A stretch of DNA of 64,000 nucleotides from Aquabacterium olei (GCF_003100395.1 NZ_CP029210.1:3720001-3784000); one strand, 5' to 3'; positions 16,510 to 27,462 are shown, counted from the first letter of the stretch. The notes: generated by a model from the letters alone, not told the origin. A program made the numbers and translations.

Positions 16510-17535
16510 ATGCCCTCCATCCCGCTTGACACCGCCCTGAGCCCCGACGAAGCCGAGCGCCTCGACGCGCTGCACGACCACGCCATCCTCGACACGCCGC
16601 CGGCACCCGATTTCGATGCGCTGGCCCGCCTGGCCGCTCATGCTTGCGGCACCCCGGTGGCCGCCATTGGCCTGCTCGACCGCGACCGGCTGTGGTTCAA
16701 GGCCCGCGTGGGAGTGGCCCACGCCGCCCTGCCGCTCGAAGCCAGTCTGGCGGACGACACAGCCCGCGCGCTCGGTGGCCTGCTGTGCGTGCCCGACCTG
16801 ACCGAAGACCCGCGTTTTCGTGACCACCCGGTGCGTCAGATGCTGCCCGACTGGCACTTCTACGCTGGCGCGCCGATCGAAGACGAAGCCGGCCACGTGC
16901 TCGGCGTCATCTGCGTGGCCGCGCCCGAGGCCCGCGGGCTCGAAGCCGGCCAGCGCCAGGCCCTGACCGACATCGCCCGCCTGAGCTGGCACGCCATCGA
17001 TGCCCACGCGCAGCGCCGCACCCTCGCCCGCCAGGCCATCACGGACCCGCTCACCGGGCTCGCCAACCGCGCCCACTTCGACCAGGCCCTGACGGTCGAG
17101 CTGGCCCACGCCATGCGCCGCGGCGAACCCTTCACCGTGCTCGTCATGGACCTCGACGGCTTCAAGGAGGTCAACGACGGCTTCGGCCATGCCGCTGGCG
17201 TGGAAGTGCTGCGTGCCGTGGCCGAGCGCATCCAGGCGCAGGTGCGCACGGGCGACGTCGTGGCCCGCTTCGGCGTCGACGAGTTCGGTGTGGTGATGCG
17301 CCACGGCGGCCGCGACGACGCCCAGGTGCTGGCACGACGCATCGTGCGGGCCGTCGCCAACCCGATCGCGCTTTCATCGGGCGACACCGTGGGCGTGGGC
17401 ATCTCGGTGGGCATCGCCGCCTACGACGACGACGTCGACAGCCCCCGCACCCTGCTCGCGCAGGCCGACCAGGCCCTGTTCGAAGCCAAGCGCGAGAACG
17501 AAAAGCGCTGGAAGCTCTTCATCGGCATCCGGTGA
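16510..17535 (+). CDS. GAF-GGDEF protein with degenerate GVDEF active site
   Basis: The 341-residue protein has a GAF sensor domain (~25-165, DLTEDPRFRDHPVRQMLPDW, then FYAGAPIEDEAGHVLGVICV) and a GGDEF domain (~175-335, starting ITDPLTGLANRAHFD). The metal-binding VMDLDGFKEVND is intact. The signature loop reads G255-V-D-E-F instead of GG(D/E)EF. The second Gly lies in the GTP-binding hairpin, so activity may be lost or reduced and the domain may act as a c-di-GMP or GTP sensor. Nothing resembling the RxxD inhibitory site is obvious. It follows the peptidase gene by 51 bp. Confidence 0.87.
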   Translation: MPSIPLDTALSPDEAERLDALHDHAILDTPPAPDFDALARLAAHACGTPVAAIGLLDRDRLWFKARVGVAHAALPLEASLADDTARALGGLLCVPDLTEDPRFRDHPVRQMLPDWHFYAGAPIEDEAGHVLGVICVAAPEARGLEAGQRQALTDIARLSWHAIDAHAQRRTLARQAITDPLTGLANRAHFDQALTVELAHAMRRGEPFTVLVMDLDGFKEVNDGFGHAAGVEVLRAVAERIQAQVRTGDVVARFGVDEFGVVMRHGGRDDAQVLARRIVRAVANPIALSSGDTVGVGISVGIAAYDDDVDSPRTLLAQADQALFEAKRENEKRWKLFIGIR

Positions 17536-17597
17536 AACCCGCTCCTGCGGGTGGGCGGCGGTGTCGCACGACCACCCCTGCACAAGGGCCAGCCATT

Positions 17598-17626
17598 TTG
17601 ACAACGCGGCGTTTCAAATATAGAGT
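17598..17626 (+). promoter_or_regulatory. Sigma-70-type promoter of the monooxygenase gene
   Basis: A perfect -35 TTGACA (17598-17603) is followed after 17 bp by TAGAGT (17621-17626), which matches the -10 consensus at four of six positions. An alternative -10, TATAGA at 17619, would give 15-bp spacing. The stretch is locally AT-rich and lies 122 bp upstream of the monooxygenase ATG. Confidence 0.5.
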
Positions 17627-17637
17627 CCGGCTCGTTC

Positions 17638-17654
17638 CCCCCGTTCAACGGGGG
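17638..17654 (+). repeat. GC-rich hairpin at the predicted 5' end of the monooxygenase mRNA
   Basis: CCCCCGTT (17638-17645), C, AACGGGGG (17647-17654) is a perfect 8-bp inverted repeat starting about 12 nt after the predicted -10. It would form a tight stem-loop in the first nucleotides of the transcript, either protecting the 5' end or acting as an early pause. There is no T-run after it, so it is not a classical terminator. Confidence 0.4.
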
Positions 17655-17748
17655 TCGGTCACGAGCCCGCCTGCACCCTCCTGAGTTCCCTGCGGCGGCC
17701 CTCTGCCGGCCCTCCCCTCACCGACCGCCGTGTCGCAGGAGCCCCCGC

Positions 17749-19239
17749 ATGTCCGAACACTTTGACGTCCTGATTGTTGGCGCCGGCCTGTCCGGCATCG
17801 GCGCGGCCCGCCACCTCAAGACCCAGTGTCCCGGCAAGACCTTCGCCATCCTCGAAGGGCGTGACACCATCGGCGGCACCTGGGACCTGTTCCGCTACCC
17901 CGGCATCCGCTCCGACTCCGACATGTACACCCTGGGCTACAACTTCAAGCCCTGGACGGAGAAGCAGGTCATCGCCGACGGCCACCGCATCCGCAACTAC
18001 ATCGCGGAAACGGCCCGCGAGAACGACATCGAACGCCACATCCGCTTCGGCAGCAAGGTGGCCTCGGCCGACTGGCACAGCGAGACCGCGACCTGGACCG
18101 TGACGGTGCAGAAGACGTCAGGCGAAACCGTGCAGCTCACCTGCGGCTGGCTGATGATGTGCTCGGGCTATTACAACTACGAAGAAGGCTTCACGCCCGA
18201 GTTCAAGGGCCGCGACACCTTCAAGGGGCAGGTGATCCACCCGCAGTTCTGGCCCGAGAACCTCGACTACAGCGGCAAGCGCGTCGTCGTCATCGGCTCC
18301 GGCGCCACCGCCATCACCCTCATCCCCTCGATGACGGACAAGGCCAGGATGGTGACCATGCTGCAGCGCACGCCGAGCTACGTGATCTCGGTGCCGCAGT
18401 TCGACCCGATGGTGCGCTTCCTGCTGAAGTTCCTGCCCGCGATGACGGTCTACAACATCAGCCGTGCGCGCAACAACTTCATCACCCAGGGCATCTTCAA
18501 GCTCTCGCGCAAATACCCCAACTTCATGCGCAAGCTGCTGCTCAAGCAGGTGAAGGCCCAGGTCGGCCCGAACTTCGACATGAAGCACTTCACGCCGCCC
18601 TACAACCCCTGGGACCAGCGCCTGTGCGCCGTCCCCAATGGCGACCTGTTCAAGGCCATCCGCAAGGGCAAGGCCAGTGTCGTGACCGACCACATCGACC
18701 GCTTCGTCGACAACGGCATCCTGCTGAAGTCCGGCCAGGTGCTGGAAGCCGACATCATCGTCACGGCCACGGGTCTGAACCTGCGTCTGTTCGGCGGCAT
18801 GCAGATCAGCGTGGACGGCCAGGCCATCCAGATGAACCAGCACATCTCGTACAAGGGGCTGATGTTCAGCGACATCCCGAACTTCTCGAACACGCTGGGC
18901 TACACCAACGCCTCGTGGACGCTGAAGGCCGACCTGATTGCCGAGTACGTCTGCCGTCTGCTCAAGCACATGGACAAGACCGGCACCCCGATCGCCGTGG
19001 CCGAGCGCAAGGACCCGAACGTGCAGCCTGCGCCACTGCTCGACATGACCTCCGGTTACGTGGCCCGCGCCGAGGCCCACCTGCCCAAGGGCGCCGACCG
19101 CGCGCCGTGGAAGCTCTATCAGAACTACGCGCTCGACATGGACCAGCTGCGCAACGGCAAACTGGAAGACGGCGTGATGCAGTTCAAGAAGCCGCACGCC
19201 GCCACCGGAGCCACCGGCAAACCGCGCCTCGCAGCCTGA
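17749..19239 (+). CDS. Flavin-containing monooxygenase, Baeyer-Villiger type
   Basis: The 496-residue FAD/NADPH monooxygenase has an N-terminal Rossmann motif (LIVGAGLSGIGAARHL), the segment GGTWDLFRYPGIRSDSDMYT, the Baeyer-Villiger fingerprint F-x-G-x3-H-x3-W-P as FKGQVIHPQFWP (~156-167), and the second dinucleotide motif VVVIGSGATAITL. It resembles EthA-type enzymes that convert ketones to esters using O2 and NADPH. The substrate is unknown. A strong AGGAG site precedes the ATG. It stands alone with its own promoter, and the convergent TetR gene ends 43 bp downstream. Confidence 0.9.
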   Translation: MSEHFDVLIVGAGLSGIGAARHLKTQCPGKTFAILEGRDTIGGTWDLFRYPGIRSDSDMYTLGYNFKPWTEKQVIADGHRIRNYIAETARENDIERHIRFGSKVASADWHSETATWTVTVQKTSGETVQLTCGWLMMCSGYYNYEEGFTPEFKGRDTFKGQVIHPQFWPENLDYSGKRVVVIGSGATAITLIPSMTDKARMVTMLQRTPSYVISVPQFDPMVRFLLKFLPAMTVYNISRARNNFITQGIFKLSRKYPNFMRKLLLKQVKAQVGPNFDMKHFTPPYNPWDQRLCAVPNGDLFKAIRKGKASVVTDHIDRFVDNGILLKSGQVLEADIIVTATGLNLRLFGGMQISVDGQAIQMNQHISYKGLMFSDIPNFSNTLGYTNASWTLKADLIAEYVCRLLKHMDKTGTPIAVAERKDPNVQPAPLLDMTSGYVARAEAHLPKGADRAPWKLYQNYALDMDQLRNGKLEDGVMQFKKPHAATGATGKPRLAA

Positions 19240-19282
19240 GCAGCGTGGCCTTCAGGCGGGCGGTCGCCGGGGAGCGCCGCCG

Positions 19283-19996
19283 TCACGCTGGCCGGGTCAC
19301 GTCGTTCAGGTAAGCCTGCACCGCCTGCACGGCCGCCGATTCCAGCGCGCCCACGGCAAAGGGCAGCGGCCGCCGCGCCGCCGTCACCCAGGCGGTGTGG
19401 GCCAGCCCATCGGCCATCTGCAGCGACACCCAGGCCGCCACATCGAGCGACACGCCAGGGCCGAGGAGCCCTGCCAGCGCAGAACGCCAGACGGCCCACC
19501 AGGCGCCGGGCTGCATCAGCGCGTCGGCCGCTTCCTCTTGCGCCAGCGCCGTCAGCGGCGGCAGGTCCACGAAGGGCGCGTCGGCTTCCAGCAGGGCGTG
19601 CAGGACCGGGTCGAGCGCGTGGGCCGCAAACAGCCCCCGCACCAGCGCCGCCACCGCCTCGGCCAGCGAGGCCGGCGCAGCGGCCTGCCACGCATCCCGC
19701 ATCGCTTCGCCCATGTCGTGGGCATGCCGCTGTCGCAGGGCCGCCAGCAAGGCCGCCTTGTCCGGGAAGTACTGGTAGATGGCGCCCACACTGACACCCG
19801 CCTGGCGAGCCACCTCGTTCGTGCTCAGGCCCGCATGCCCGCGGGTGCGCAGCACCTCGGCCGTGGCCTGCAGCACCAACTCGGTCAGGCGACGCGCGCG
19901 GGACTGCCGGGGCGCACGGCGCACCGGGCGCGCGGGTGCGGCCAGCGTGTCGACCGCTTCGACGGCGGCCACTTCGGACTCGGTGGGGTGACGCAT
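19283..19996 (-). CDS. TetR/AcrR family transcriptional regulator
   Basis: The 237-residue protein has an HTH at ~residues 40-85 (STNEVARQAGVSVGAIYQYF, then PDKAALLAALRQRH) and an Ala-rich helical ligand domain. The ATG at 19996 (MRHPTESEV) was chosen; codons further upstream read a Cys/Arg/Gly-rich sequence unlike a protein. It is convergent with the monooxygenase gene and divergent from the lipoprotein gene (122 bp apart), so either could be its target. The ligand is unknown. Confidence 0.85.
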   Translation of the reverse strand: MRHPTESEVAAVEAVDTLAAPARPVRRAPRQSRARRLTELVLQATAEVLRTRGHAGLSTNEVARQAGVSVGAIYQYFPDKAALLAALRQRHAHDMGEAMRDAWQAAAPASLAEAVAALVRGLFAAHALDPVLHALLEADAPFVDLPPLTALAQEEAADALMQPGAWWAVWRSALAGLLGPGVSLDVAAWVSLQMADGLAHTAWVTAARRPLPFAVGALESAAVQAVQAYLNDVTRPA

Positions 19997-20118
19997 GGGG
20001 TGCGGATTGTCGCAGCAAGCGTGCATCCGAGCCGCACCCCGCCCCCTCCGAGGGGCGACGCCCGCCACACCGCACCGGCGACACGGCATGATGCGACCCT
20101 GAACAGCTGCCCACTGCC

Positions 20119-20799
20119 ATGCCGATGTCTGCCCTGCCCCGCGCCCTTGCCCTCGCCAGCCTGCTGCTGCTCGGCGCCTGCTCGATGCTGCCCAAAGGCC
20201 CGGACACCAACCGGCAGCGCGCACAGGATGCGGGGGTGACGAACCGCATGGGCCACGCGGCCATGACGCCGCTGGGTGACCTCAACCTCGTGCAGACCGA
20301 GATTCCTGCGGCGCTCAAGGAAGCCACCGCTGGGCCCTATGCCGTGCCGGGCGACCTCACCTGCGCCCACCTCAACGAGATGATCGGGGCGCTCGACGAC
20401 GCACTGGGCCCCGACGTCGACCGCCCTCGCAACGGCAAGGACACCGACCTGCTCGACCAGGGTGTCGACATGGCGGAAGACGCCTCGGTGTCGGCCGTGC
20501 GGCGCACGGTCGAAGGCTTCGTGCCCTTCCGGAGCTGGGTGCGCAAGCTCTCCGGCGCCGAACGCCACAGCAAGCGCGTCGGCAGCGCCATCACGGCCGG
20601 CACGATGCGGCGCGCCTACCTCAAGGGCCTGCGACAGGGGCAGGGCTGCACACCGGCCGTGCCGGAGCCCAAGCCGGCCCTGACCGCCGCGGCCTCCGCC
20701 CCGATCACGCCTCCGTCCAGCGAGGCCCCCACGCCGATGCCTTCCGCATCCGCCCCGGCGTCCGCCGACGCCAGTGCGAGCGCGCAGGTCCGGCGCTGA
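20119..20799 (+). CDS. Predicted lipoprotein of unknown function
   Basis: The 226-residue protein has a lipoprotein signal ending in the lipobox LLLGAC (Cys ~21), so it should be anchored in the outer or inner membrane facing the periplasm. The central region (~45-180) includes two further cysteines (GDLTCAHL and GQGCTP) that could pair, and a basic segment (SWVRKLSGAERHSKRVGSA). The last 45 residues are a Pro/Ser/Ala-rich tail. I do not recognise the family. It ends 4 bp before the stop of the convergent downstream gene. Confidence 0.75.
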   Translation: MPMSALPRALALASLLLLGACSMLPKGPDTNRQRAQDAGVTNRMGHAAMTPLGDLNLVQTEIPAALKEATAGPYAVPGDLTCAHLNEMIGALDDALGPDVDRPRNGKDTDLLDQGVDMAEDASVSAVRRTVEGFVPFRSWVRKLSGAERHSKRVGSAITAGTMRRAYLKGLRQGQGCTPAVPEPKPALTAAASAPITPPSSEAPTPMPSASAPASADASASAQVRR

Positions 20800-20803
20800 C
20801 GCG

Positions 20804-21304
20804 TCAGGCCTCGAAGCCCAGCGTCCAGGAGGCTGAGGCCGCCGCGGCCTCGCCACGGTGCTCGCGCACCGTGGCAATCACCTGTCGGGCCACGGCGCAC
20901 AGCGCCTCGTGCCCGTCGGCCTGCTCGATGGCCAGCGTCATGCGCAGACCCTGCACCAGGCCGAGCTGCGCCTTGACCACGCCATTGAGCCGCTCATAGA
21001 GGGCGGTCTCGTCGAGGCTGGTCTCACCCGGCGGTCGCAGGACGCTGTCCTCGCCGCGCTCGGACCGGGAGGAACGGGCGGGGGCCGCAGCCGACGCTGC
21101 CGGCGCCTGGGCCCGTTCGATGAGCCCGGCCTCCTCCAGCGCGGCCAGGGCACCGGCTTCGGCGCCGTGCACCATCTGCAGCCAGTCTTCCCCGTCCCGG
21201 GACGGATCGATGATCAACAACAGGTTGCGCGTGGGGCGATCGAACGCCATCTTGCGCGCCGCGATCTCCTCGCGGCCCAGCTGGGTCTTGGTAAAGCGTG
21301 CCAC
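20804..21304 (-). CDS. Hypothetical protein with winged-helix-like N-terminus
   Basis: The 166-residue soluble protein is of unrecognised family. The N-terminus ARFTKTQLGREEIAARKMAF, followed by PTRNLLLIIDPSRDGEDWLQMV and ALEEAGLIE, looks like a small winged-helix module. A Ser/Ala/Arg linker (~75-105) and a C-terminal helical part follow. The start is taken as GTG at 21304 because AGGAG lies about 10 nt upstream and homologous-looking sequence begins there. Upstream codons in this frame are Cys/Arg-rich. No operon partner; a terminator at 21428 separates it from the pnt operon. Confidence 0.6.
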   Translation of the reverse strand: MARFTKTQLGREEIAARKMAFDRPTRNLLLIIDPSRDGEDWLQMVHGAEAGALAALEEAGLIERAQAPAASAAAPARSSRSERGEDSVLRPPGETSLDETALYERLNGVVKAQLGLVQGLRMTLAIEQADGHEALCAVARQVIATVREHRGEAAAASASWTLGFEA

Positions 21305-21427
21305 CGAAGTGGTTCTCCTGAATGCGTACTTCGTGAGCCGCGAAGCTTCCCACATCGCCCCTGGCACCTGGCTCGGGAAGAACCCGCGACATGCTGACCG
21401 GCATCGTGAACGGCCGCACTGAAATGG

Positions 21428-21454
21428 CGAAACCGGGCACAAGGCCCGGTTTCG
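21428..21454 (-). terminator. Terminator of the pnt-panD operon
   Basis: CGAAACCGGGC (21428-21438) and GCCCGGTTTCG (21444-21454) form a perfect 11-bp stem with a 5-nt loop, the AAACCGGGC...GCCCGGTTT form common in this group. It lies 38 bp beyond the pntB stop on the minus strand. The following T-tract is weak (CCATTTC). By symmetry it could work in both directions. Confidence 0.7.
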
Positions 21455-21491
21455 GCGTGGAAAGGCGGTGGCCCGATTCAGGCCAGCCGGC

Positions 21492-22946
<1,455 letters not shown>

Positions 22947-23255
22947 TTACTTGCCTCCTGCCTTCTTGTCTTTCTTCTTGAACATCTCGAGCATGCGCCG
23001 GGTGACGAGGAAGCCCCCGAACACGTTGACCGCAGCGAGCGCCACGGCCAGCACACCCATGACCTTGCCCAGCGTGGTCACCGTCAGCGCGGCAGCCAGC
23101 ATGGCGCCCACGATCACGATGGCCGACACGGCGTTGGTCACGGCCATCAGCGGCGTGTGCAGGGCGGGGGTCACGTTCCAGACCACGTGATAGCCCACAT
23201 AGATGGCCAGCACGAAGATGGTCAGGTTGATGACGACGTGGGAAATGGCTTCCAT
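22947..23255 (-). CDS. pntAB: NAD(P) transhydrogenase, alpha subunit part 2 (membrane part)
   Basis: The 102-residue protein corresponds to the C-terminal membrane segment of the single-chain E. coli PntA. It has about four hydrophobic helices (VVINLTIFVLAIYVGYHVVW near the N-terminus, then TPLMAVTNAVSAIVIVGAML, LAVALAAVNVFGGFLVTRRM) and a basic tail (MFKKKDKKAGGK). The split of alpha into two polypeptides is usual in alpha- and beta-proteobacteria. It directly precedes pntB and is separated from pntAA by panD. Confidence 0.93.
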   Translation of the reverse strand: MEAISHVVINLTIFVLAIYVGYHVVWNVTPALHTPLMAVTNAVSAIVIVGAMLAAALTVTTLGKVMGVLAVALAAVNVFGGFLVTRRMLEMFKKKDKKAGGK

Positions 23256-23346
23256 CGCGTTGTCTCCTGGGCAGGGGAAGTTGAAAAACGGGGGGCCGGG
23301 CTGGCGCCTCGTGCGGGCGCCTCGGCCGGCCGGACCGGCACGCCGG

Positions 23347-23712
23347 TCAGTCGAACTTGCGGATTTCCTTGATCGCGTTGCCGGCGTCCAGCAGCACGAC
23401 CTTGGGCTTGTAGGTGCTGATCTCGGCCTCGCTCATCGGCGCGTAGGTGCAGATGATGAGCAGGTCGCCCACCGTGGCCTTGCGGGCCGCCGCGCCATTC
23501 AACGAGATCGTGCCCGAGCCGCGCGGCGCCTTGATGATGTAGGTGGAAAAGCGCTCGCCGTTGTTGACGTTGTAGAGCTCGATGTACTCGAACTCCTTCA
23601 TGTCGGCGGCGTCCATCAGGTCTTCATCGATGCCGCACGACCCTTCGTAATCCAGGATGGCTTCGGTGACGGTGGCTCGGTGCAGCTTGGCACGCAGCAT
23701 GACGCGTTGCAT
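23347..23712 (-). CDS. panD: Aspartate 1-decarboxylase proenzyme
   Basis: The 121-residue pyruvoyl enzyme makes beta-alanine from L-aspartate for pantothenate and CoA. The self-cleavage site is G24-S25 (DYEGSCGID), at the same positions as in E. coli PanD; Ser25 becomes the pyruvoyl group. Tyr56-region ([10 protein letters not shown]) and the [10 protein letters not shown] block are conserved. ATG at 23712 gives the standard length; an in-frame TTG three codons earlier is possible. It lies between pntAA and pntAB on the same strand, 40 bp and 91 bp from them, so it is probably co-transcribed with the transhydrogenase. Confidence 0.94.
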   Translation of the reverse strand: MQRVMLRAKLHRATVTEAILDYEGSCGIDEDLMDAADMKEFEYIELYNVNNGERFSTYIIKAPRGSGTISLNGAAARKATVGDLLIICTYAPMSEAEISTYKPKVVLLDAGNAIKEIRKFD

Positions 23713-23752
23713 GGTCTTCAATCTCTCGGGAATTGCGCTTGTCGGGAACTGC

Positions 23753-24868
23753 TCAAGCGCGCAGCAGCTGGCCGTCGCGGCACATCAGGCATGCCTTGAC
23801 GATGTCGTCTTCGAGGTCGACGTGGAACTGGCCTTCCTTGTTGAAGACGAGCTTGAGGAAATCAATCACGTTGCGGGCGTACAGCGACGACGAGTCGGCG
23901 GCCACCAGCGCGGGCAGGTTGGTTTCACCCACCAGCGTGACGCCGTGCTTGACCACCGTCTGGCCGGCTTCGGTCAGCGGGCAGTTGCCGCCGGCCGGGG
24001 CGGCCAGGTCGACGATGACCGAACCCGGCTTCATCGACCTGACCATCTCTTCAGTCACCAGCACGGGGGCGGCACGGCCCGGAATCAGGGCGGTGGTGAT
24101 GACGATGTCGGCGGCGGCCACGCGCTTGGCCACTTCGGCCTTCTGGCGGTCCAGCCACGACTGCGGCATCGGGCGGGCGTAACCGCCCACGCCTTCGGCC
24201 GCTTCCTTTTCTTCGGTCGTTTCGTACGGCACGTCGATGAACTTGGCGCCCAGCGACTCGACCTGCTCCTTCACCGAGGGGCGCACGTCCGAGGCTTCGA
24301 TCACGGCACCCAGGCGCTTGGCCGTGGCGATGGCCTGCAGGCCGGCCACGCCCACACCCAGGATCACGACGCGGGCGGCCTTGATGGTGCCGGCAGCCGT
24401 CATCAGCATCGGAAACAGGCGCTGGTACTTGTCGGCGGCGATCATCACGGCCTTGTAGCCGGCGATGTTGGCCTGGGAGGAAAGCACGTCCATGCTCTGC
24501 GCACGGGTGGTGCGCGGCGCGGCCTCCAGCGCAAAGGCGGTCAGCTTCGTGTCGGTCAGGGCCTGCAGGCCGTCCTTGTCGAACGGATTGAGCATGCCGA
24601 CCAGCACGGCGCCCGGCTTCATCAGCGTGCGCTCTTCGGCCGAGGGGCTGCGCACCTTGAGCACCATGTCCGCGCCCAGCGCGCCAGCCGCGTCGGTGAT
24701 CTCGGCGCCGGCGGCCACATAGGCGTCGTCGGTCACGCTGGCGGCCACGCCGGCACCCGATTGCACCTTCAGGGTGTGGCCCTGGGCCTTCAGTTTCTTG
24801 ACGGTCTCGGGGGTCACCGCCACACGGGTTTCACCCGCGAGCGTTTCCAGGGGCACGCCAATCAGCAT
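23753..24868 (-). CDS. pntAA: NAD(P) transhydrogenase, alpha subunit part 1 (NAD-binding)
   Basis: The 371-residue soluble domain I of transhydrogenase belongs to the alanine-dehydrogenase fold. It begins [20 protein letters not shown] and contains the Rossmann motif [21 protein letters not shown] and the mobile-loop region [12 protein letters not shown]. It binds NAD(H) and contacts the NADP domain of PntB. It is the first gene of the pntAA-panD-pntAB-pntB series and faces a 305-bp divergent intergenic region. Confidence 0.94.
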   Translation of the reverse strand: MLIGVPLETLAGETRVAVTPETVKKLKAQGHTLKVQSGAGVAASVTDDAYVAAGAEITDAAGALGADMVLKVRSPSAEERTLMKPGAVLVGMLNPFDKDGLQALTDTKLTAFALEAAPRTTRAQSMDVLSSQANIAGYKAVMIAADKYQRLFPMLMTAAGTIKAARVVILGVGVAGLQAIATAKRLGAVIEASDVRPSVKEQVESLGAKFIDVPYETTEEKEAAEGVGGYARPMPQSWLDRQKAEVAKRVAAADIVITTALIPGRAAPVLVTEEMVRSMKPGSVIVDLAAPAGGNCPLTEAGQTVVKHGVTLVGETNLPALVAADSSSLYARNVIDFLKLVFNKEGQFHVDLEDDIVKACLMCRDGQLLRA

Positions 24869-25173
24869 TCGAGTCTCCTACTGGTCAGAACCGCCCGCGG
24901 ACAGGGACGGCGCTTGTCTTTACCAAACGTGTCAGCATACACAAGGTTTGTGGCGCGCTCGCGTCCCTTCGGGCCCTCGATCGCACGGTCGTTCGCTTTT
25001 CGTGCGCGGGCTGCCGCACATCTGGGAACATTTGTTGTCAGTTGCGCCGCGCAGGGCGGCTTGCCCAGGCAACGTCGGCCCGTCCGGAAAACGCGGGCCA
25101 TCCCGCCCATTCGGTGGGGCATCAGGCAGATTGCCACACGTTCGTCACAGGCTTGACGGATAATCCCACGGCC
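24869..25173. other. Divergent intergenic region, pnt operon / nudJ
   Basis: These 305 bp contain a possible minus-strand promoter for pntAA (TTGTGT, 16 bp, TAAAGA around 24951-24924) in a locally AT-rich stretch, and a CGCACG/CGTGCG repeat (24982-24987 and 25001-25006). I see no gene or RNA in it. Confidence 0.35.
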
Positions 25174-25728
25174 ATGAACACCGCAGACATCCTGGAGGCG
25201 GCGCCTCTGCCCAAGCCGGTCCACGCGCCGAAGGTGCGGTGGAAGCCCAATGTCACCGTGGCCGCGCTGATCGAGCGCAACGGGCGCTTTCTGCTGGTCG
25301 AGGAAGACACCTCCGACGGTCTGCTGCTGAACAACCCCGCAGGGCACCTCGATCCGGGCGAGTCGCCGGTCGAAGCCGCCGTGCGCGAGGCGCTGGAAGA
25401 AACCGGCCGGCACTTCACGCCGGAAGGTTTTCTGGGGATGTACATGTCCCGCTTCCGGCGCACGCGCACGGGTGAAGACATCACCTACCTGCGCCTGGCC
25501 TTCTTCGGCTCGGTCTCCGAGGCCGACCCGGCGCTGGAGCTCGACGAAGGCATCGTCCGCACGGTGTGGATGACCGCCGACGAGATCCGCGCCTGCCCCG
25601 AGCGCCACCGCAGCCCGCTGGTCCTCGAGTGCATCGAGGCCTACCTGGCCGGCCAGCGTTATCCTCTCGGCATCCTGACGGTGCACGACAGCGTCTTCAG
25701 CGCCCCGGCCCACCACCGCGAGGCCTGA
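25174..25728 (+). CDS. nudJ: NUDIX hydrolase, NudJ-like
   Basis: The 184-residue pyrophosphohydrolase has a full Nudix box G-x5-E-x7-R-E-x2-E-E-x-G (from GHLDPGESP to ALEETGR, ~residues 66-88). NudJ of E. coli hydrolyses nucleoside tri/diphosphates and thiamine-pyrimidine pyrophosphate. The assignment rests on the box, the N-terminus [18 protein letters not shown] and the position directly upstream of mnmA, an arrangement also found in E. coli. ATG at 25174 was chosen over an upstream in-frame start that gives a low-complexity leader. Confidence 0.85.
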   Translation: MNTADILEAAPLPKPVHAPKVRWKPNVTVAALIERNGRFLLVEEDTSDGLLLNNPAGHLDPGESPVEAAVREALEETGRHFTPEGFLGMYMSRFRRTRTGEDITYLRLAFFGSVSEADPALELDEGIVRTVWMTADEIRACPERHRSPLVLECIEAYLAGQRYPLGILTVHDSVFSAPAHHREA

Positions 25729-25801
25729 GCGCCCGGCGCGCGCCGCCGCCCTGTTTCCTGATCCAGCCGCCCGCGTGGCGGCTGTCGCTTTTGGTGATTC
25801 C

Positions 25802-26935
25802 ATGAGTCTCAAGCATCGCGTGGTCGTCGGCCTCAGCGGCGGCGTCGATTCCGCCGTCACCGCCTGGCTGTTGAAGCAGCAAGGTCACGAGGTCATCGGC
25901 ATCTTCATGAAGAACTGGGAAGACGACGATGACAGCGAATACTGCTCGTCGCGCCAGGACTTTCTGGATGCCGCCTCGGTGGCCGACGTGATCGGCATCG
26001 AGATCGAGCACGTGAACTTCGCGGCCGACTACAAGGACCGCGTCTTCGCCGAGTTCCTGCGCGAATACCAGGCCGGCCGCACGCCGAATCCGGACGTGCT
26101 GTGCAATGCCGAGATCAAGTTCAAGGCCTTTCTGGACCACGCCATGCGGCTGGGCGCCGAGAAGATCGCCACCGGGCACTACGCCCGCGTGCGCGGCGTG
26201 GCCGATGCGTCGTACGAGGGCGGCCAGCGCTTCGAGCTGCTCAAGGGGCTCGACCCGCTGAAGGACCAGAGCTACTTCCTGCACCGGCTGAACCAGGCCC
26301 AGCTGAGCAAGACGATGTTCCCGGTGGGCGAGTTGCCCAAGACCGAAGTGCGCCGCATCGCGGCCGAAATCGGGCTGCCCAACGCGAAGAAGAAGGACTC
26401 GACCGGCATCTGCTTCATCGGCGAGCGCCCCTTCCGCGAGTTCCTCAACCGCTACCTGGCCAACCAGCCCGGCCCGATCAAGGACGACCGCGGCCGCAAG
26501 CTGGGCGAACACGTGGGCTTGAGCTTTTACACGCTGGGGCAGCGCAAGGGCATCGGGATCGGTGGCGTGAAGGAAAAGGGTGCGCCACGCGGCGGCGGCG
26601 AGCACGACCCGTGGTTCGTCGCGCGCAAAGACATGGCCTCCAACACGCTGTACGTGGTGCAGGGCCACGACCACCCCTGGCTGCTGCAACACACGCTGGC
26701 GGCAGACGACCTGAGCTGGGTCGACGGCCGCGGGCCGCAGGTGGGTCAGGCCGGTGTGGGCGCGAAGACGCGCTACCGGCAGGCCGACGCACCCTGCGCC
26801 GTGACGGCGGCCAGCGCCAGCCAGATCAGCCTGCACTTTCCGGAAGCCCAGTGGGCGGTCACGCCGGGCCAGTCGGCCGTGCTGTACGCCGGTGAGGTGT
26901 GCCTGGGTGGCGGCGTGATCACGGGCGCCGCATGA
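25802..26935 (+). CDS. mnmA: tRNA-specific 2-thiouridylase
   Basis: The 377-residue PP-loop enzyme adds sulfur to U34 of tRNA-Lys, -Glu and -Gln. The ATP-binding motif is [12 protein letters not shown] near the N-terminus. The two catalytic cysteines are in [12 protein letters not shown] and [12 protein letters not shown]. The tRNA-contacting [12 protein letters not shown] segment is present. The start at 25802 (MSLKHRV) matches the family. Its TGA overlaps the ATG of the next gene. Confidence 0.95.
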   Translation: MSLKHRVVVGLSGGVDSAVTAWLLKQQGHEVIGIFMKNWEDDDDSEYCSSRQDFLDAASVADVIGIEIEHVNFAADYKDRVFAEFLREYQAGRTPNPDVLCNAEIKFKAFLDHAMRLGAEKIATGHYARVRGVADASYEGGQRFELLKGLDPLKDQSYFLHRLNQAQLSKTMFPVGELPKTEVRRIAAEIGLPNAKKKDSTGICFIGERPFREFLNRYLANQPGPIKDDRGRKLGEHVGLSFYTLGQRKGIGIGGVKEKGAPRGGGEHDPWFVARKDMASNTLYVVQGHDHPWLLQHTLAADDLSWVDGRGPQVGQAGVGAKTRYRQADAPCAVTAASASQISLHFPEAQWAVTPGQSAVLYAGEVCLGGGVITGAA

Positions 26936-27462
26936 GTGAGCGCCCACTGACGGATGGCGCTCATCGCCCGCCCATTGCCATCCTCGACACCAACGCCCTC
27001 CTCGACTGGCGCGTGTTCAAGGACCCGGCGGCCACACCGGTGGCCGAGGCGCTCGCCGCCGGCACACTGCGCTGGCTGGCGAGTGCCGCCATGGAAACCG
27101 AGTGGCACCACGTGTGGCCGCGCAGTGCCTTTGCCCGCTGGCAGCCCGACCCGGCGCTGACGACCACGGTGTTCGACCACGCCGAGCGGGTGGCCGAGCC
27201 GCCCCGGGGCCCACTGCGTTGCAAGGACCCCGATGACCAGGTCTTCATCGACCTGGCGCTGCACGTGGGCGCCACCTGGCTGTTCACGAAAGACGCTGCC
27301 CTGCTGAAACTCGCCGGGCGCGCCCGCCGCCTGACGGGCCTGCGCGTGCTGAGCCTGCAGGACTGGGTGGCCCGGCACGGCGCCAGCCTGCGCCCGCTGG
27401 ACGCACCGCCCACACCCCTCTCACCGGACCGACCGCCATGCACCACGCCGCTGCCTGCCTGA
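26932..27462 (+). CDS. PIN-domain protein
   Basis: The 176-residue protein has a PIN-like nuclease layout. An N-terminal Asp lies in [12 protein letters not shown], paired acidic residues in [14 protein letters not shown], and a C-terminal Asp in [16 protein letters not shown] proteins cut RNA and many are toxins, but there is no antitoxin-like gene beside it, and the gene overlaps mnmA by 4 bp (ATGA) and the next lipoprotein gene by 25 bp. A housekeeping RNase or a domesticated toxin fits better than a mobile toxin-antitoxin module. Confidence 0.75.
   Translation: MSERPLTDGAHRPPIAILDTNALLDWRVFKDPAATPVAEALAAGTLRWLASAAMETEWHHVWPRSAFARWQPDPALTTTVFDHAERVAEPPRGPLRCKDPDDQVFIDLALHVGATWLFTKDAALLKLAGRARRLTGLRVLSLQDWVARHGASLRPLDAPPTPLSPDRPPCTTPLPA

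Noticed and set aside
26932..27462. PIN gene as half of a mobile toxin-antitoxin system
   Set aside because: There is no small antitoxin-like gene next to it, and it overlaps housekeeping genes on both sides with normal base composition.
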